This document shows positions 35,502-47,300 of a stretch of 64,000 bases of DNA, in pieces. Position 1 is the stretch's first letter; every line of letters begins with the position of its first letter. The stretch covers positions 203,028 to 267,027 of the forward strand of contig JAQGDQ010000329.1 in the NCBI GenBank assembly GCA_030141605.1, written 5' to 3'. A program made the translations under genes and the position numbers. The notes beneath the pieces are model-generated. The model ran no database searches. It was not told where the DNA came from and saw only the letters and a program-made list of their open reading frames with translations. The stretch is from Tubiluchus corallicola. Its lineage: Eukaryota; Priapulida; Priapulimorpha; Priapulimorphida; Tubiluchidae.

Positions 35502-38500
35502 CTAATAAATGAATTTTTCGAAAAGCTTTGGCGTAGCTTCCTCAACATTTGAATCTGTGGCTATCCTTTTGTATTTTCTTTTGTTTGGTCTATTTGGCTG
35601 TCCTTCTATGCAATAACCCATAATCTAAAAACAATATTCTTATTGTCACAGGCTTTACTCGCCAATTAAATAATATCTAATATACGAGTATTAACGTTGA
35701 GAATTAAGGCCAAGTGAAAAAGTCAGAATGAAGGGAGGGCTGTTAAAAAGTCTTTAAGTAGCATCTATATAACACTAAATTTTTATTTAAATACAGCAAA
35801 AAGTTGACACTTAATTATAGGATTCTAATTTGTAAGTTGTCAGAATGCAAAAATGAATCTTACCTGTAATCTTTTGTGATAAACAATGTATGCTACTATT
35901 ATAATAGTAGTCCCTGCAAGAAAATATCCTATGAAGTGCTGCCCCTTCACATGGTTGATCACAGACTGTACCACTCTCTGTTTGCCTGTTGAAAGAAAAG
36001 ACCCAAACTTATTTTTGAAACTTTTGGCAGTTTTTTGTGTTTGCTCAACATTGCTTTCAAGAGAAAATTTAAATTTATCAGTTTTGTTGACAAAGGGCAT
36101 TAAATTTTTTAGCTTTAAGGCCAACAATTAATTCCAAAAAAAATTCTGTTGCAAATGTCACTTGTGTCACATCCATACTTATGGTACTTATTAGTGTCTT
36201 GTGTGTCAACTAAAGTGGTATAAGACTCTTAGAATTCATTGTTGATTAGCCATATGTGGATTTTCATATAATGTATAAAACTCAGAAAAGTGTGCGCTGA
36301 TTTAACTGATTGGAAACATGTCCTGTAGGAAGACTGGCAATTTTGGTTTTTTATCTTGTCCACAGAATTTAGTAAAGCATCTTAATATATTGCCTATTAA
36401 CATTCCGTTGTGATCAGTCAGCAAATTGACAGGAAGGAACTAAGAATGACTTCAGCTTATGCATTCTACCTTCTGTCAAAGTATTGACAATACTGGTCAT
36501 GAATAACATCCTGTAGTGTATTTTTTGTTTGTAATAAACAAATGCAGTGATCTTCAACTTTAAGTTTAAATTTTACCTGAAGTATTTTCACTGTTATCGC
36601 TATCTGGTTCATCTGTGGTACCTGCTTTTTTGTCCTTGGTTCGGTCGTTATTTCTGTTGTTGATTTGCTCTGCACTGCCTTTATTTACTTGCTGCATATT
36701 TTGTGGCTCTGGCATTTTGTTGTCGGTGTTCTCGGCACCCACTGTAGGAGTACTGTTAGACATGTCATCACCTTTGTGTATGTCACTCTGTATTGTGCTT
36801 GTATTTGAAGTTTCCTTTTCATCAGCTACGGGTTCAGCAGTGGTATTTGGTGTATGTGGTAAGGCTGAAGTGCTGCTCTTCTCAGGCTTACTGGATGTTG
36901 AAGTTGTTTTCTCATTGTTTTCATTTTTGGTTGTAACAGACACCAACTTTTCTGTCACTTCCTCTTTCTTATCAGGACTGCCATCTTTGCTACTTACTGT
37001 GCTTTCTGAAATGCCATTTCTGCTCTTATCAGATTCAGCAATTTGTTTTGCCAAACTTGCGAGTTCAACTTCAGCTTTGCGCCCATCTGCATAGCTAAGA
37101 ACTATCTTGGCCTCTACGGGAGATGGGTCTTCTGTAAAAAACAGAAAAACAAAACCTTCTCTACTGGGACGTATGAAAACCTTCACATTTATAATATTTA
37201 TACAATTCTTTTGATAATAAAAGTTCACATTGTATACATAAAATATTGAGATGTTTTTTACAATTGTTTTAATGGTGCTGCAGCCCCAAAGGAATAAAAT
37301 TTCGGAGGGATTTTTTATGTATTTACTCACGTTTTCCAGCTGCATTTTGGTTCCTAGAAATAGCAGACGTGGATTGAACTTCATTTTGGTTGCCATAGAA
37401 TCCAGCAGTCTGTAAATTCTTGTAATTTCTTTCCTGACCTTCATATTCGTTATATTTCTTAGCAGGGTGATGATTATTTAGATATCCCGGTTGGTCATTA
37501 ATTTGGCTACCTTGATAATCGTTTATGTAGAATTGTTGCTGAGGAGACTCAGTTATATAGCTATTTCTATTTCTGTGTTGAATGTTACGCTGAAAACCTA
37601 CAAAAAACATGCAGGTTTAGCTAGGTTAGAAATGACATGACCCTATCATGGCAAAATGGGCATTGAAATAAGGAATTCCTGTCTCTTTATGAATATTTAG
37701 CATGTTATAAAAACTTGTTGCCAATAATCACGAGAGCCAGCTGAAGTAAGTCTAGGATGGGTCCTGTACCAAGTGAGCCATGAGGTTTTCCAGGCTATAG
37801 TATGGAGATCCACGTCCTAATTATTTGAGACTAAATAAGCTTGCCAGTGTTTTACCCCGTACTTTTTGGAGAAATTATTAACTTCTTTCATGGTACTCGC
37901 AGGTCTCGAGTAGTACAGGACCAATAATAACAGATTTGTCAAAAATTTTGTGTCTGCCATGATGCGCCGACAGGACTCAAAAACCAAATCATTCCAAAGA
38001 AATGACTTTTATATGTAGCTTACAGCACGGCAAGCTTCAAAATTATCGCTAAAGAATATTCAGAAGTGGCTTTAAATTTATTGAAATTAAACTATTTACA
38101 TTATCTGATCTGCCAGTCGGTCACCCGATACTAACAATATTACATGATTTTACCAAAGGATCGATATAGCCTATTTTCACAAAGCGTTTCGCCAAACTGT
38201 GTGAGACAATACTAACTCACGCACACACAAACAGGCACTTACGCACGCACGGACACACACATTTGGTACAGCGTTAAGCTACGACTCCACGTGCGCGTAA
38301 TGCGTGATACCGAACGTCTGAATACGCATTACGCGCACGCGAGTCCTAGCTTAAACCAAGATAGAGAGAGCGAGCCTAAGAATGGAGTAATGAAAAAAAT
38401 TCTAGATACCGTTCGTATATTGTGGCTGCTGCTGATGAAAGCGCCCTTGTGCGTTAACTACTGTCAATCCCACTCCTAACAAAAACAACAAAAACACTTG

Positions 38501-38503
38501 CAT
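35502..38503 (-). CDS. TGN38/TGN46 (TGOLN2)-KCT2-like membrane protein, gene A (complete, 5 exons)
   Basis: Exons in order: 38410-38503, 37331-37597, 36577-37131, 35864-35985 and 35502-35624. Phases agree and give 386 aa. Exon 1 encodes a clear signal peptide (MQVFLLFLLGVGLTVVNA, cleavage about residue 18). Residues 32-120 are N/Q/Y-rich, and 121-305 are acidic and S/T/K-rich and probably disordered. One membrane segment is at about 323-341 (FIGYFLAGTTIIIVAYIVY). The 45-residue tail, starting HKRLQIMGYCIEG, matches the TGN38 pattern HHNKRKI-AF-LEG in order and spacing. It holds the YxxPhi signal Y364-K-R-I, in the position of the mammalian YQRL motif. Family role: type I proteins cycling between trans-Golgi network and plasma membrane. 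The luminal part is too simple to align, so the assignment rests on the membrane/tail module. Confidence 0.85.
38274..38354. repeat. Foldback palindrome with about 31-bp arms
   Basis: The left arm TTAAGCTACGACTC, then GTGCGCGTAATGCGT, is mirrored by ACGCATTACGCGCAC, then GAGTCCTAGCTTAA, with one indel and about two mismatches and an 18-bp loop. It is in intron 1 of gene A, about 55 bp after the donor. It is markedly more GC-rich than its surroundings. Confidence 0.85.
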
Positions 38504-39351
38504 TTTAAACACTAAACCTGCCCCCAAATACTTGCTCACAAACTGTATTGCCAACTCACACATTATGTAAGAAAACTTAATAATTCAAAACCGGTCACGA
38601 TTCTGAGTGGGTTAATGCATTCAGTAACGCTTGAAAAGCTAGGTCATTAGCACTTGGCTGCTATACGTGTTCAGGAAGCTATACAGTGCGCACCATTAAA
38701 ATATACGAAATATACGCACCCTAACTAGATAGGCATATTTTAGCACTCACAGTTCGATCTTAGATTTGGGGTAGTAACATAATGCGCCTGATAGATATAC
38801 GGGATGTCAAAATATTTTGACAGATATTAGAAGTTTTTGTATCCCTATACGATAGCTAGTTCTTGGTCATGTGCCTTCGTCGTGAAGAAAACTTCTTGAA
38901 AGGCAATATTTTGCACTTGAGATTGGCAGTCGAGGTTTCATTTCGAATACCAATCAGAAGAGTTTAAAACGTTTCATAAATTTATAGCATAACACATGAA
39001 GTTTAAAGATTTCAAACAGAAAGCTGCAATTGTCATATTTTATTATTTTTAAATCCAAAAACCGGACTTTTGTGAATCCAACATTTTTAGTCCCGTAGAT
39101 GTTTTAGGCCTGTGTTTCAATTTGATTTTACTATATTATTATTGCAACAATTTTAGATAATATACAACTTTTTTATAATGTTTAAAACAACTTATATTTG
39201 TATTGAATTATTTTATCTTGAAATTTGCATGTACTTAATTCTGTACTTTTTAATTTATTTTACGCACCATTTTTTCAGACTAAATGTCGGCGCGAAATAT
39301 AATAATTATTACTATTATTTCAAAAATGCTTGATAATTGCAGTAAAACTGT
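38504..39351. other. Upstream region of gene A, no gene seen
   Basis: It should hold the gene A promoter. It is AT-rich and no exon was recognised. Confidence 0.4.
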
Positions 39352-40198
39352 AATTCACTAACGCTGAAAATTTGTTTTCATGAATTTTAGCTAGAAAGGG
39401 CTAGGGTATTAATAGTTACAGTATTAGAAAGTTGTTACTAGCAGCTAATTCAAGAAAATGCTGCGATATTTACTAGTGACCAGCATATAAGTAGTGTCGA
39501 AAATTATAAAATCTGAGAAATACGATAAGATGGAGCACGCTTTGATGTACGGCATGCCGGCAGAGTTGCAAAAAATTGTACAGAATTTCTCAGAAAAGAA
39601 ATGAGCGTGTGCTTTAGCTATGGTACAAAATATTTGCAATCACTTTTGGTGGGGGTTCGTCGATATAAAATGGTGATGCCGATGATTTAGTGAAACGCTT
39701 CCAATCTGTTCTTCAACACTATTTTAATAGGTCTGCCTGATATGATGAAGCTTCGACTTAGCAACATTGTAATCAATTCACTAACGCTGAAAATTTGTTT
39801 TCATGAATTTTAGCTAGAAAGGGCTAGGGTATTAATAGTTACAGTATTAGAAAGTTGTTACTAGCAGCTAATTCAAGAAAATGCTGCGATATTTACTAGT
39901 GACCAGCATATAAGTAGTGTCGAAAATTATAAAATCTGAGAAATACGATAAGATGGAGCACGCTTTGATGTACGGCATGCCGGCAGAGTTGCAAAAAATT
40001 GTACAGAATTTCTCAGAAAAGAAATGAGCGTGTGCTTTAGCTATGGTACAAAATATTTGCAATCACTTTTGGTGGGGGTTCGTCGATATAAAATGGTGAT
40101 GCCGATGATTTAGTGAAACGCTTCCAATCTGTTCTTCAACACTATTTTAATAGGTCTGCCTGATATGATGAAGCTTCGACTTAGCAACATTGTAATCA
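39352..40198. repeat. 423-bp tandem duplication, two nearly identical units
   Basis: Unit 1 is 39352-39774 and unit 2 is 39775-40197. They appear identical by eye, including a short minus-strand frame that recurs at 39445-39639 and 39868-40062. On the plus strand a fragment reading KYDKMEHALMYGMPAELQK then KIVQNFSEKK is followed by a stop and could be a decayed transposon gene. The near-identity implies a recent duplication or an assembly artefact. Confidence 0.92.
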
Positions 40199-41807
40199 TA
40201 AGGAGATTACATCGAAGAAAAAAGAGAAAATTTTGTTTCATGCGAACAGCGAGTGTTACGAAAAGCTTTCAAGGGTACTGAGTACTTTCAAAACTCACTA
40301 AAGTAATTAGAAAATTGCGTTTTTTATTCATATGTCTGCACTTGAAATGTTTCATTATGTTTTACTAAAGCAAGCACCAAAGAGACTTTATCCCCCTCTT
40401 AGAAAACAAGTTAGCGAGAATTTAGCCAACATTGACTGATGAAAATGTCAACATGAGTCATGTTCTCCTTCTAGGATATCGTTAACCATCGTACAGAAAA
40501 ACAACAAAAAGGTTCCACGAAAGAAATGTCTATGAAAGAAAAGATTACAGCTGGCGCAGAATGTTACTTTGTGAAATTTTCAGACGCTATTATATTTAGT
40601 GTTTGTGAAATTTGGGCGATTAAAGTGTTTTTATTTTCCACAGTTTTAAAACAAGGAAGTTAAAAAAATAAGCTGAAGTTTAATAAAAAAAACTGACTAC
40701 TTCCTAGCTTAACATGTTCAATTTTTGTGATACAGCTGAAAACTTCTGATACAGTAGCGTTTTGTTTGTTTTTCGCATACGCGCGTTTTGTGAAAAGCGT
40801 TAGAGATACCATTGACGTCAATCGAAAACTAAAACAGCTTATTTCTGCATGTAGAAATTGCTTGTCAATTTTAAATATGATATAGTTATCCGCTTATAAT
40901 CAATAATGCGCGAACATTCTACAAGTGTTCATTTATTTATCTAACTCAAAGCTAACAACAGCTTTTACAGAAGCAAAATTATAGACCGAGTACAATAGCT
41001 GGCGTCAGAAAATAATGGCTTTGCGTCAGCAGTTTTGTAAGCTATAATCTTCCGAAACCGAACCTCTGAGCAACTCGTCATCGCTCCTCTTGGTGACGGC
41101 GACTCCAAAAGGGACGTTTTTGTTACAGGCTGTTCTGTCACAATTTTGAAAAAGTGTAGTTAGGTCCGTGAAAGCGTCCTTTAAGTGACACCATGGCCCT
41201 CCCGCCAATTCTAAATATGCCTACTATACACACACCGTTGAATGGGCTATCTAACCAATACCAGCACTCCCCTCAGCCCATTGCCGATTACTAGAAAAAG
41301 AGGCATAGGTTTTGCGAAAATGAGTGAGAAACGGCTATTTTTGGAAGTTTTTCGCCCCCGTTCCTATCAATGAGACGACATTAGATCTTGAATAGATTTT
41401 GCAAACTAAGAAGAGTTTGCTCATCTATTGATGAAGTGGATCTAGTGGAATCACAGGAATCACTACAGCTAGACCTTTCGTTACCAACCTGATTGAACCT
41501 TTCCCATATTAAAAGTAACAAGGGGAGTCTTAGCTCACACTAACTTGTGTTAGTATTAATTAGCTGTTAGTTTATATGATGACTTTAATCAGTAGCTGGG
41601 GGGGGGGAGGTATTCGTATTGTAATAGCTTTGCTAGAGTGTGCTTTATCGCTTAGGCAGAGACTGATTTTCGAAGTTTTGACAAGGAACAAAGAAACAGC
41701 AACTAAAATGTGACTACAAACAAATATCACAGTGTATTTTTTTATTAACACATCAACAACTCATTAAGCTTGCAAAATTTAAGCAAGTGTAACTTTGTAA
41801 AACTAAC
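40199..41807. other. Intergenic between gene A and gene B, no gene seen
   Basis: No conserved exon was found. A poly-G run (about 9 G) is at about 41600. Confidence 0.45.
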
Positions 41808-42083
41808 GGCGCATTCAAACTGGCGAGTTTTCTGTCTGACACCAACCTTGGAAGTGTGAACTATTTTGACTGTTGGCAAGCTATTGCAAACTCTCCGACA
41901 GTTGAGTTACTATCTAGTGTGAATACTTCAGCGAGTTACTCTGGACACTTCTCGCAGTAAATACAGAGTGTCAGCTGACGCTTACTGTCGGATAGCAGCT
42001 TGTAACAAGTTTTGCTCTATAGTCTGAACACGCTTGCAAAGTTAATGGCAAGAAAACTCACTAGTCTGAACACTGAACGCGCC
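41808..42083. mobile_element. MITE with GGCGC termini
   Basis: It begins GGCGCATTCAAACTGGCGAG and ends with the inverse GGCGCGTTCAGTGTTCAGAC (minus strand), both followed by GAGTTTTCT. It is 276 bp and non-coding. The superfamily is not determined. Confidence 0.6.
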
Positions 42084-42394
42084 ATAACACAATGGCAGCT
42101 AAAACATGTTCGCTGTAAATAAATGTATAAAAATGTTCTAATGAATGTATTCTATTGCATATACTATTTTGCGTCTTGTTTAATCAAATCTGTTTGCTTG
42201 GGGTAATGTAAATCACAAAAAGGTGTGTCTACTCAGTTTTTAATTCAGTTCATAGCACATTTGTATTTCACTACTCTTGGTAAACAAAGGGCCAAACAGA
42301 GCAAACTTCTTTACATCTTATAATTCAAAAACTTATTTACTTGAAATCTTAATAAAATGCCACTTTCAGTTTTTTTAAATGATGGTGACTGCAT

Positions 42395-42850
42395 GTACGA
42401 GGGGAAAAAGGGGGAATTTTAAAATATCTCCTAAAAAACTTTCCATACAAAGTTATATTAGTTTGCATTGTGCTTACCTGTTCTAAAGACTTATATAACT
42501 AGAAAAAACTTAGTTATTTAAAATGTTTGTGCCAGCTGGTAGATGTCACTGATTCACTTTCCCAGTGTGCACCACTGAGTCACCAAAAAACATATTATTA
42601 ACATTACTAACAAGATAAAGCAATTTATATTTATACTTTTGCTTAGTTAGTAAAGTGTGCCCTACAAATGCTATGATTATTTTCTTAAACTTTACTCAAT
42701 TTTATCTAAACTAGTTTCAAACGACCTACCATCAAAATGGCTGCTCCTAACAGTCATTGCGAGAGATTAAATTTTCACGTTTTATACAGTACTGCTGTTA
42801 ACACAAGCTCTTCGAGCAATAAGGCAGTATATAAGTGACACAAAATTTCA
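42395..42850. repeat. Unclassified dispersed repeat, copy 2
   Basis: It shares the ordered phrases of copy 1 (27545-27965), including AACTTTCCATACAAAGTTAT and GTTTCAAACGACCTA ... AAAATGGCTGC. Confidence 0.75.
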
Positions 42851-44218
42851 AGATGAATTTCTCTAGCTTTATGTAAGTAAATGGTTTTCTTGTTCTGTTA
42901 ACAAATACAATTGTTACGTGTGGAAACTTTACTGATGCCATCAAAACCAGAATGTCACAATGTAAATGCAATAATAACTTAGCTGCAGCGAGCCATCACA
43001 TCATTTTATACACCATTATATTTTTTACAGTGACGCCAAGTACACAAATACTTTAATAAAAAAATAAATTACAGCAAATATGAATGAATTATTGCAGTGT
43101 TTTACACAAGCGCACTATATGCTGAGGTGACCATACAGAGCACAAAATATACATAATGACCTCACAGTTTTATAACTAATTAAAAGGCACAATGGCTATG
43201 AACTACATACTCTGCATTTGGGCCATCTGATTCAAAGCCAAGTTACGTAGAAAAGTAATGCAAGTTACGCTCTAGCATAAAATCATTTATATATTTACTG
43301 AAAAACTTGGATAGTTGTTCAAAGTCAACACTTAACATTATCATGCATGGGTCTTTGGAAAAAGTTTGACAGAGTGACCATTTTCAAGCTTGTACTTAAC
43401 TATATTAATCACAAAAACGATAATACAGTGCACAACAGAAAAGCAAACTCGATTTACAAGTATAATGGCAATGTCATACATTACTATCATATTTAGCAAA
43501 AGATAAAACAGTTTATAGTTTTATAAATTCACACTTTTAAGCGCATTTGGCTATTTGGAAATCACAAAATTACTTTCTGCACAATTTATGTTATGAGTTC
43601 GCAAGGGTAAATAATAAAATAATGCTACACCTCGTTATAATGCCAACCTCATTTAATGCCCAAATTTTTAGCAAAACAAAAATATTTGTATTTGCATAAA
43701 CACGTATGCATTAATGCAAAACTCGTCTAATTACTGCCAACTTTTTTGTAGTGCCTACTCAGGCTGTATAAAGAGGTTTGAGGATCTAAGAATTTTGTTG
43801 ACAACCCACTGATAGTTACTTGCACCCAAAGCAAAAGTTATTACGTTACCAATGAAATCTGGGTGTAGCGAGTTCAGTACACACAAAAGCTACTGCTATT
43901 GTACTACTGTTCAAGCAAAAGCAAAAAGGTGGAGAAAAGAACCCTGCCCAAAAGGCTGTCACACCTCACCTTCAACACTAATCAAATAACATCATAATGC
44001 TCATGTCACACTTTACAAGCTTAAAAATTCACAAAATTGGCTTTTTACGGCATGATCAAAGCTTGAAATAGTCTACTAATACAGTTAAAAACACGTTATT
44101 TAAAACAATAATCTTAATAAAAAACTCAGTTAAGATATAATGCACAAGCTTGTCAAGTGGCCAACAGTATTTACATTTTGGAAATGGAATGTGTGTGAAC
44201 AGGAAATAAAAATCTTTT
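42851..44218. other. 3' flank of gene B, no gene seen
   Basis: AT-rich, with a Tigger-like MITE at 43626-43782 and otherwise nothing recognised. The 3' UTR of gene B should lie in the right part. Confidence 0.45.
43626..43782. mobile_element. Short Tigger-like MITE
   Basis: ACACCTCGTTATAATGCCAA at the left and AAGAGGTTTGAG at the right. Internal similarity (CATTTAATGCCCAAATTTTT, AGCAAAACAAAA) to the 45254 and 51356 copies. Confidence 0.6.
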
Positions 44219-44359
44219 TCAGTATATATAACCTTCATGAGGAGTTTTTGTTTTCAAACTCTGCATCACATCTTCTACCTGTTCTTCTACTTTACCATAA
44301 TGTCTTCGAGAAGGTCGTTTTTCGCCCTTCCTCCGTCCTTCAATAATGACTGCAATTAT
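44219..44359 (-). CDS. Gene B terminal exon: cytoplasmic tail
   Basis: 46 residues and a stop. IIAVIIEGRRKGEKRPSRR is followed by H-Y-G-K-V, then EEQVEDVMQSLKTKTPHEGY and IY. The start matches the TGN38 tail (KIIAFVLEGKRS...RRPK..Y). The YGKV tetrapeptide fits a YxxPhi AP-complex sorting signal at the expected distance. The acceptor TTTCAG|ATAATT is strong and in phase 0. Confidence 0.85.
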   Translation of the reverse strand: MIAVIIEGRRKGEKRPSRRHYGKVEEQVEDVMQSLKTKTPHEGYIY

Positions 44360-47300
44360 CTGAAATAAAAGCTTAATTTCATTGACTTGGGCAATTTTAA
44401 TTACAAGTAGAAAATTCTAATGTCAGGTAGAGATACAATATTAGTCTTGAAGCCAAATGTTTTTCAGATTTCAGATTGTCTTGTTGGCACCAGTTTGTAT
44501 CAGTATTAGTCTGATTCCTATTTCTTGCATATTGCTACAGATTTTGTTCTTGGTCTTAACCTTTACTCTTATTTACACAAAATGCACTTAATGTTAATTT
44601 TAAATGTTAATTATTCATATCACCAGATAGTGCATGAAAAAGTAACATACATGAAAAAGTAACATAATTACGCAAAAATGTTTTGAATGCAGCATATTTA
44701 ATAGGTCTGAAACTGCTTTCTAGGAAAAAAGTAATGTCCGTTCCTACTCTCAGAACAGTCTTGATTTTGACAATCTTGGTTATAAATGTTAGAGTCTTAT
44801 TATTGGTCTTGAACATGGGTTTTGGTCTCGACTACTCTTATCTCGACGGTCTTTGTTGCCTTAGTGAACACCACAGTACAGTATTTTTTATCTTAAAATG
44901 ATCTCTTAAATTTCATCTGTGCATTCTTTTGGTATGTCTAAGTTGAATTTAGCACTGAACTGCTGGTGGCACCTGGTTCGGGCCTGCAGGTACAGAGGTG
45001 GAGCAGCCTAATAATGATTTGCACATAACCACAATTAAACAAAGCTGAAGATTTAACTACAAAGAGATTTAAATATTACAAGGCCTAAACTAACTATGAC
45101 AAGATTTTAAACAAATTAAAGAAAAACAGAACAAAGAAATAAAGGCCTATATTTTCTACATTTTTACTTTACATCTCTTTGTTTTCAATAGCCTACAGTT
45201 GGCATTGCTAGTACTAATTCTGCCACAACATTAGCTAAATGTGTTTTTATGAACAGTAAAACCTCATTATAACGTCCCCTTTTATAGTGCCTACCTCACT
45301 TAATGCCCAATTTTTTGGCAAAACAAAATGTTTATATTTGCATAGATGTGTATGTATTAATACACATCGTTATAATGCCAACTTTTTTGCCGTAGCAAAC
45401 TAGATAGTAAAAAGAAATTTGACTGAATCTGTCTTATTATTACAAACAACAAATAAAGGAATATCAAGTTACAATAACAACCTTGTTTTTATTATGGAAG
45501 AGAACGTAGCCAAGTATACAGAATGTTACTGCAAAGAGAAAGTATGCCATAAAATGTGTGGTTGGAGGAGAGTACGTCATTTGTGTTACATCGTTTTGAA
45601 CTTGTTCAACTGCAAACAAAAACATTATGAATCATTATGAAATGTCATTGTTTTGAATTGGAAAACTTGTATCATTAGGTTTGTTGTCACTGTTTAAGTG
45701 TTACGTGAACTATTATCGTAAGCATTATCGTAAACATCACAATAAATTTTAAGTTTTGAAATGCTTCCTAAAAACTTTCTGAATTACAGTAAGAGTGTAA
45801 TGAGAGATCGGGAAACAATAATCCTTGTGTATCTGCACTGCAGAAATGAAATAATATGGCATTTGGATAATTGACCTTTAGTTAAAGCAGAACTGACTTC
45901 GATGATAATTATTTTGGACACCCAGAATTTCTGACATACTATAACTAATAAAAACATATACAATCTGCACAGTGTCCAATACATAGCATAACCACTTTCA
46001 AAAAATAAAAGCTAGTCGACTAGTTAAACAAGATGTCAAACTACCATCTTTTCTCTAAACATTGTCCTGGTATAAAGAAAGCTTATGGGTAAAAATATTT
46101 AGATGATTAAACAGAAACAACTGAAAAAATCATTTCTACCAACAAGAGTCACATTTGACTAATTTCAGGCTGTACCATGTTTTTTATTTTGTTCTTTCTT
46201 TCTTAACTTATTAACTTAATAGTTATATATTCTTAAGAAACAGAATATTTAAAATTTCAAAACCCGTTAAATGAATAGCAACAACTTACTTGGCACTTCA
46301 TTCGGCTGTTTTTCTACTCCTGTTCCAGGTTCTTCATTTGCTCCTACAAAAACAAAAAAAACTAATGTTGCATACAAAATGTACCGCTTTTTTAAATTTA
46401 TAAAATACATAACATAGTTTCTATTTTTAATCTTATTTTTCATTCATTTTGCTTTTTGAGCAATAGCAGCATCAATGATAACGATAAAACTAACCAGCAT
46501 TTGGCAAATCTTCAGTATCCCCACCAACGATGTCTTGCTCATCATCTCTTTCTGTTTCTTCTGGGCCATCATCTGTAAACACGAAACATGAACTATGCCA
46601 GGAAATACTGTTATCACCCACAATATGTATATATTCGTTGCTACAAGCAGTACATAATTCAGAAGCAAGCAATTTTCATCTTTGGCAAACCAACAACTGA
46701 ATCTGAGGATTAATGTAAATGTGCCAAATGCAGACCTTTTGTAAAATACCTAGGCATTTTATATAATACCAGTGCATTTCAGGAGAAGTACGAAGCACAT
46801 TTTTTGTTGTCACACTTTTCCTAGACATTTTGTGTAATAGGTAGGATCTACATGGAATGCGTAAACTGGTTTTTGCAAAGTGCAGAGTAAACACAATTCG
46901 TGTTGAATTTAACTTTTCCTAGATATTTTATACAATATGTGAAATGACTTGGTCAACATATTAAATTAAGGGGATCAGTGGATCGAGCAAGCCCTTAGTT
47001 AATAACCCTAACCCTACATCTCTAACCCTAGCCAAAATTAATTGTGACTTTTTCTTAACCAAAACTGTAACTTCTGTCCGTGATTTTTCCCTGTGACTTT
47101 AGCACTGCCATATTTAACAGTCGCCTATATGAGACCTAGTGCTGTAAGCTTGCTTTTCTACAGGTCAACCATTCAACCAAACCACACTTTTACAATAACG
47201 AACAATCAATAGCCAGCTGCTTTTTGTACCACATGATTAAGTATTTACATAATTGATTAATTGCTGCCATTTTTGTCACTCAGAAAACAATCCTTCGATG

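Noticed and set aside
36615-37094. 159-aa plus-strand frame opposite gene A exon 3
   Set aside because: It is the antisense shadow of the acidic, S/T-rich gene A exon. The leucine/serine/valine-rich translation is what reverse reading of that exon gives.
36566-37444. 292-aa continuous minus-strand frame as a single-exon protein
   Set aside because: It runs through an intron (37132-37330) that has clear donor and acceptor sites; the spliced model links to a signal peptide and a membrane exon.
44140-44346. Plus-strand frame overlapping the gene B tail exon
   Set aside because: Antisense shadow; the minus-strand tail exon has a family match and correct splice sites.
46980-47035. Chromosome end / telomere
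   Set aside because: Only three imperfect CCCTAA units inside a gene intron with genes on both sides.
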